This document shows positions 61,128-64,000 of a stretch of 64,000 nt of DNA, one piece after another. Positions within the stretch are counted from its first letter, which is position 1, and the number at the start of each line of letters is the position of its first letter. Under the pieces are notes generated by a model. It searched no databases. It worked only from the letters and a program-made list of their open reading frames with translations, and was not told the DNA's origin. Origin of the DNA: Allosphingosinicella deserti (GTDB lineage: Bacteria; Pseudomonadota; Alphaproteobacteria; Sphingomonadales; Sphingomonadaceae); NCBI RefSeq assembly GCF_003012735.1, contig NZ_PXYI01000005.1, forward strand, positions 310,001 through 374,000, in the 5' to 3' direction. The translations under genes were made by a program, and so were the position numbers.

Positions 61128-62051
61128 TTACCGCAGCCCGCGTGCGCCCCGGAACTCACGGCCCGGCACGTCGGTGCGGAAGCTTTCGATCGCGCCGCGG
61201 TCCTGCACGGTGACGAAGGCGGTGCGGCCGTCGCGGCCGCCGAAGGCGATGTTGCTCGGGAGTTTGCCCTTGAGCGGGATCTCGCGGCGCAGCGTCCCGT
61301 CCGGCGCGAACACCGCGACCTTGCCGCCGCCGTGGCGGGTGACGTAGAGATTGCCCGCCGCATCGCAGCGCATGCCGTCGAGGCCGTGATCGGCGAAGCT
61401 GGCGAACAGGCGCTTGCCGGAGAGGGTGCCGTCGGCCTGGCGGTCGTAGACCCAGATCCGGCGCTGGACGCTCTCGCCGACATAGAGGCGGCGGCCGTCG
61501 GGGCTGACCTCTATGCCGTTGGTCGTACCCATCCCCTCTTCGAGGATCGACGCCTTGCCGTTCTTGCCGATCATCCAGACGCGGCCGCTGTCGTGCGCCC
61601 AATCGGGATCGCTGGCGTAGACCAGGCCGTCCGGCGCGACGGCGAGATCGTTGGGCTGATGTGCCGTGGGGAGATCGGCATAGGCGCCGATCACGCCCTT
61701 CGGCGACACCGAGAGCAGGCGATGGCCCTTGTAATCGGCGACCAGCATCCGCCCGTCGGCGAGGAAGCGAATGCCGTTGCCGATGCTGCCAGCGGGGAGG
61801 GTGGCGAACAAGGCGGCGCGCCCCGATCCGTCGCGCTGCGCGCGGACGCGACCGATCGTGCCCTCCTTTCCGAAATTGACCACGTAGAGGTTGCCGTCGG
61901 GTCCGACCGCCGGACCTTCGATGCCCTTGGTGAACACGTTGTCGCCGACATGGTCGTGCGCGACGAAGGCGCGCGTCTCCCCGCCGGACGCGGGCGCACC
62001 GGAGAGCAAGGCCGCGGCGGCGATAGCGGCGGGCAGGCCGAAGCGGGTCAT
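61128..62051 (-). CDS. SMP-30/gluconolactonase-like exported lactonase
   Basis: 307 residues with a signal peptide (LPAAIAAAALLSGAPASG). It is a six-bladed propeller of the SMP-30/LRE family: GIEGPAVGPDGNLYVVNF carries the metal-site Glu, followed by ADYKGHRLLSVS, HQPNDLAVAPDGLVYASDPDW with conserved Asn and Asp, EGMGTTNGIEVSPDG with conserved Asn, and DGMRCDAAGNLYV with conserved Asp. The metal ligands Glu, Asn, Asn/Asp look intact, so it should hydrolyse a sugar-acid lactone in the periplasm. The gluconate-type permease gene 40 bases upstream on the same strand suggests the product is taken up by that permease. Confidence 0.88.
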   Translation of the reverse strand: MTRFGLPAAIAAAALLSGAPASGGETRAFVAHDHVGDNVFTKGIEGPAVGPDGNLYVVNFGKEGTIGRVRAQRDGSGRAALFATLPAGSIGNGIRFLADGRMLVADYKGHRLLSVSPKGVIGAYADLPTAHQPNDLAVAPDGLVYASDPDWAHDSGRVWMIGKNGKASILEEGMGTTNGIEVSPDGRRLYVGESVQRRIWVYDRQADGTLSGKRLFASFADHGLDGMRCDAAGNLYVTRHGGGKVAVFAPDGTLRREIPLKGKLPSNIAFGGRDGRTAFVTVQDRGAIESFRTDVPGREFRGARGLR

Positions 62052-62091
62052 GGCCGGTTCCTTCTCGTCACAGCGCGGTGCCGTAGCCGCG

Positions 62092-63435
62092 TCACACCAA
62101 TGTTGCGAGCGCCAGGGTGAGCAGCAGGGCGATCACCGAGATCAGGGTCTCGCACACCGTCCAGGTCTTGAACGTCTGCGCGACGGTGAGCCCGAAATAG
62201 GTCTTCACCAGCCAGAAGCCGCCATCGTTGACGTGCGACAGGATCAGCGATCCCGCACCCGTCGCGAGCACCAGCAGCTCCGGAGAGACGCTGCCGCCGA
62301 CCGCGTAAGGGGCGACGATTCCGGCGGCGGTCGACATCGCCACCGTCGCCGATCCGGTCGCGATCCGCATCATCGCCGCCACCGACCAGGCGAGCAGCAG
62401 CAACGGAACCTGGATATGCTGCGCGGTCTCGACCACCGCCGCCGAAATCCCGCTCTCCATCAGGATGCGGCCGAAGCCGGCGCCGGCGCCGACGACCAGG
62501 GTGACCATCGCCGTCGGCGCGAGGCAATCCTCCATGAACCGCGCGATCGTCGCCCGGTCGAACCCGCGCGCGCTGCCGAAGGTCACGAAGCTGAGCAGCA
62601 GGCCGATCAGCAACGCGGTCACCGGGTGGCCGGCGAGCCGCAGCGCCTGATTGGCGAGGCTGCCCGCTGGCGCGATCGCATTGGCCGCGCTGCCGAGCAG
62701 CATCAGCGCCACCGGCGACAGGATCGTCGCAAGCGTGATCCCGAAGCCGGGCAGCTGCGCCGTGTCGCGCACCTCCTCGGTCAGTGCCTCGGCCATCGGA
62801 TTGACGCCGGTCACGACGACGTGGCGGTCGATCAAAGTCGCGAAGATCGGCCCGGCGATCGCCGCCGTCGGCAGTCCGACGATCAGGGCGAACAATATCG
62901 TGAGGCCGATATCCGCCTGATAGGCGGTGACCGCGAGCAGGGCGGCGGGATGCGGCGGCACCAGGCCGTGGACCACCGACAGGCCGGCGACCATCGGCAG
63001 GCCGATCTTGAGGATCGAGGTGCCGGTCCGCTTGGCGACGGTGAACACGATCGGCATCAGCAGCACGAAGCCGACTTCGAAGAAGACCGGCAGGCCGATT
63101 GCCAGCGCCGCGGTCATCATCGCCCAATGGACTCGCGTCGGGCCGAACCAGCCGATCATCGTCCGCGCAATCCGCTCGGCGCCGCCGGATTCGGCCATCA
63201 TCTTGCCGAGCATCGTGCCGATGCCGACGACCAGGGCGATGTGGCCGAGCGTGTTGCCGACGCCGGCCTCGAAGGTTGCCAGCAGCTTGTCGAGCGGCAT
63301 GCCCGCGCCCGCGCCGAGCAGCAGCGAGACGAGGATCAGCGCGATGAACGGATTGAGGTTGAAGCGGGCGATCAGCAGGATGAGGCCGCCGACGGCGGCC
63401 AGCGCCAGCAGGAGGAGCGTCAGATTGTCGGTCAC
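62092..63435 (-). CDS. GntP-family gluconate/sugar-acid:H+ symporter
   Basis: 447 residues from a GTG at 63435, with 12 to 14 hydrophobic segments. Family blocks are FNLNPFIALILVSLLLG (25-41), GNTLGHIALVVGIGTMLG, GLPVFFEVGFVLLMPI and GLVPPHPAALLAV. GntP proteins import gluconate, or related acids such as ketodeoxygluconate, galactonate or fructuronate, across the inner membrane. It sits between the RpiR-type regulator and the SMP-30 lactonase, giving a three-gene group for one sugar acid. Which acid cannot be told. Confidence 0.94.
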   Translation of the reverse strand: MTDNLTLLLLALAAVGGLILLIARFNLNPFIALILVSLLLGAGAGMPLDKLLATFEAGVGNTLGHIALVVGIGTMLGKMMAESGGAERIARTMIGWFGPTRVHWAMMTAALAIGLPVFFEVGFVLLMPIVFTVAKRTGTSILKIGLPMVAGLSVVHGLVPPHPAALLAVTAYQADIGLTILFALIVGLPTAAIAGPIFATLIDRHVVVTGVNPMAEALTEEVRDTAQLPGFGITLATILSPVALMLLGSAANAIAPAGSLANQALRLAGHPVTALLIGLLLSFVTFGSARGFDRATIARFMEDCLAPTAMVTLVVGAGAGFGRILMESGISAAVVETAQHIQVPLLLLAWSVAAMMRIATGSATVAMSTAAGIVAPYAVGGSVSPELLVLATGAGSLILSHVNDGGFWLVKTYFGLTVAQTFKTWTVCETLISVIALLLTLALATLV

Positions 63436-63466
63436 GTGTGCCGCCCCCCAGCGGAAATTTGCGGCG

Positions 63467-64000
63467 TCAGTCGCCGAGCGGTTGCCGATCGTTGCCGCTC
63501 TGGCGGAAGCCGTCGAGCGCGAGCTTCACCCGCCGCAGCGTTTCCTGTGAAACCGGGCGGCGCAGCAGGGCGAGCTCGGTCATCAGCACGTCGAGCACCA
63601 TCATCATCGCGTAGCGCGAGGCCGAGGGCTTGAAGATGAAATCCGTTTCCATCGTCTGCACCGGCAGGCTGAGATCGGCGATACCGGCCAGCGGCGATCC
63701 GATCGCGGTCAGCGCCAGCAATTTTGCGCCATAGCCCTTGGCGGTCGCGCAGCTGGTGTTGAGCTCGCCGAGGCCCCCGGTCATCGAGAAAGCGAGCACG
63801 ACGTCCTGCGGCTGCACGCTGGCCGCAACCATCCGCTGGGTCATTCCGTCCGTATAGGCCGCGGCGCCGAGGCCGAGGCGGAACATGCGGTTTCCCGCCT
63901 CCAGCGACAGCATCGTCGAGCTTCCGCCCATGCCGAAGATGTAGATCATCCGCGCGCCGTTGAGCATCGCCGCCGCCGCCTGCACCTCCGCCGGATCGAG
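63467..64000 (-). CDS. MurR/RpiR-family regulator, N-terminus beyond window
   Basis: The frame is open through the right edge, so only about 177 C-terminal residues are seen. They form a SIS sugar-phosphate-binding domain: ARMIYIFGMGGSSTMLSLEA, DVVLAFSMTGGLGELNTSCATAKGYGAKLLALT and ASRYAMMMVLDVLMTEL. The usual N-terminal HTH_6 domain lies outside. Its effector is expected to be a phosphorylated sugar acid, and it likely controls the GntP permease and lactonase genes immediately downstream. Confidence 0.85.
   Translation of the reverse strand, partial: LDPAEVQAAAAMLNGARMIYIFGMGGSSTMLSLEAGNRMFRLGLGAAAYTDGMTQRMVAASVQPQDVVLAFSMTGGLGELNTSCATAKGYGAKLLALTAIGSPLAGIADLSLPVQTMETDFIFKPSASRYAMMMVLDVLMTELALLRRPVSQETLRRVKLALDGFRQSGNDRQPLGD

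Noticed and set aside
61128-64000. Assigning the lactonase/GntP/RpiR group to the pectin pathway
   Set aside because: I noticed neither operator family upstream of these genes by eye and the substrate is unknown, so proximity alone is not enough.

Overview
The window reads as a chromosomal segment of a GC-rich alphaproteobacterium, most likely a Sphingomonas or close relative. The grounds are several ~1000-residue TonB-dependent receptors of the sphingomonad/Caulobacter type, a non-phosphorylating L-rhamnose pathway of the kind described in Sphingomonas sp. SKA58, many ATGA-type gene overlaps, and intergenic repeats containing GTTCGGGCTGAGCCTGTCGAAG. No rRNA, tRNA, CRISPR array or insertion sequence was found. 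All calls come from reading the sequence; no database search was run.

Left part (1-13,070), general physiology: a multi-PAS sensor cut by the window edge, a six-TM methyl-accepting chemotaxis protein coupled to a small membrane protein, a PilZ protein, an alternative oxidase, and a LuxR-type regulator divergent from a 2320-residue autotransporter with about 14 internal repeats.

Centre-left (13,487-27,265), a uronic-acid polysaccharide locus on the minus strand: a GH105 hydrolase, an unassigned 630-residue exported protein, two SusC-like TonB receptors and three alginate-lyase-fold proteins, with tight overlaps between most neighbours. A divergent FadR-type GntR regulator sits at the head. 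A palindrome, TTGTATGACAA, recurs at its promoters.

Centre (27,414-34,312), L-rhamnose catabolism: L-rhamnose dehydrogenase and an IclR regulator on the minus strand; divergently, L-rhamnonate dehydratase, a diketo-deoxyrhamnonate hydrolase, a keto-deoxyrhamnonate dehydrogenase, a lactonase and an MFS transporter. This is the branch that should end in pyruvate and L-lactate.

Centre-right (34,481-54,611), pectin/rhamnogalacturonan-I degradation: GH35 beta-galactosidase, GH28, CE12-type acetylesterase, PL22 oligogalacturonate lyase, two TonB receptors, a DUF6250-like protein, a PL11 rhamnogalacturonan lyase and a PL26-like exo-rhamnogalacturonan lyase. A second palindrome, TCCCA-N5-TGGGA, occurs upstream of the IclR gene, the rhamnose operon, the receptor/PL22 operon, PL11 and PL26. 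This suggests that one regulator ties polymer breakdown to rhamnose use. The PL11 promoter also carries a copy of the GntR-type site.

Right part (54,718-64,000): a D-alanine catabolic group (alr, dadA, ridA) divergent from an Lrp-type regulator; a TonB receptor with a LytTR regulator; an SMP-30 lactonase; a GntP gluconate permease; and an RpiR regulator cut by the window edge.
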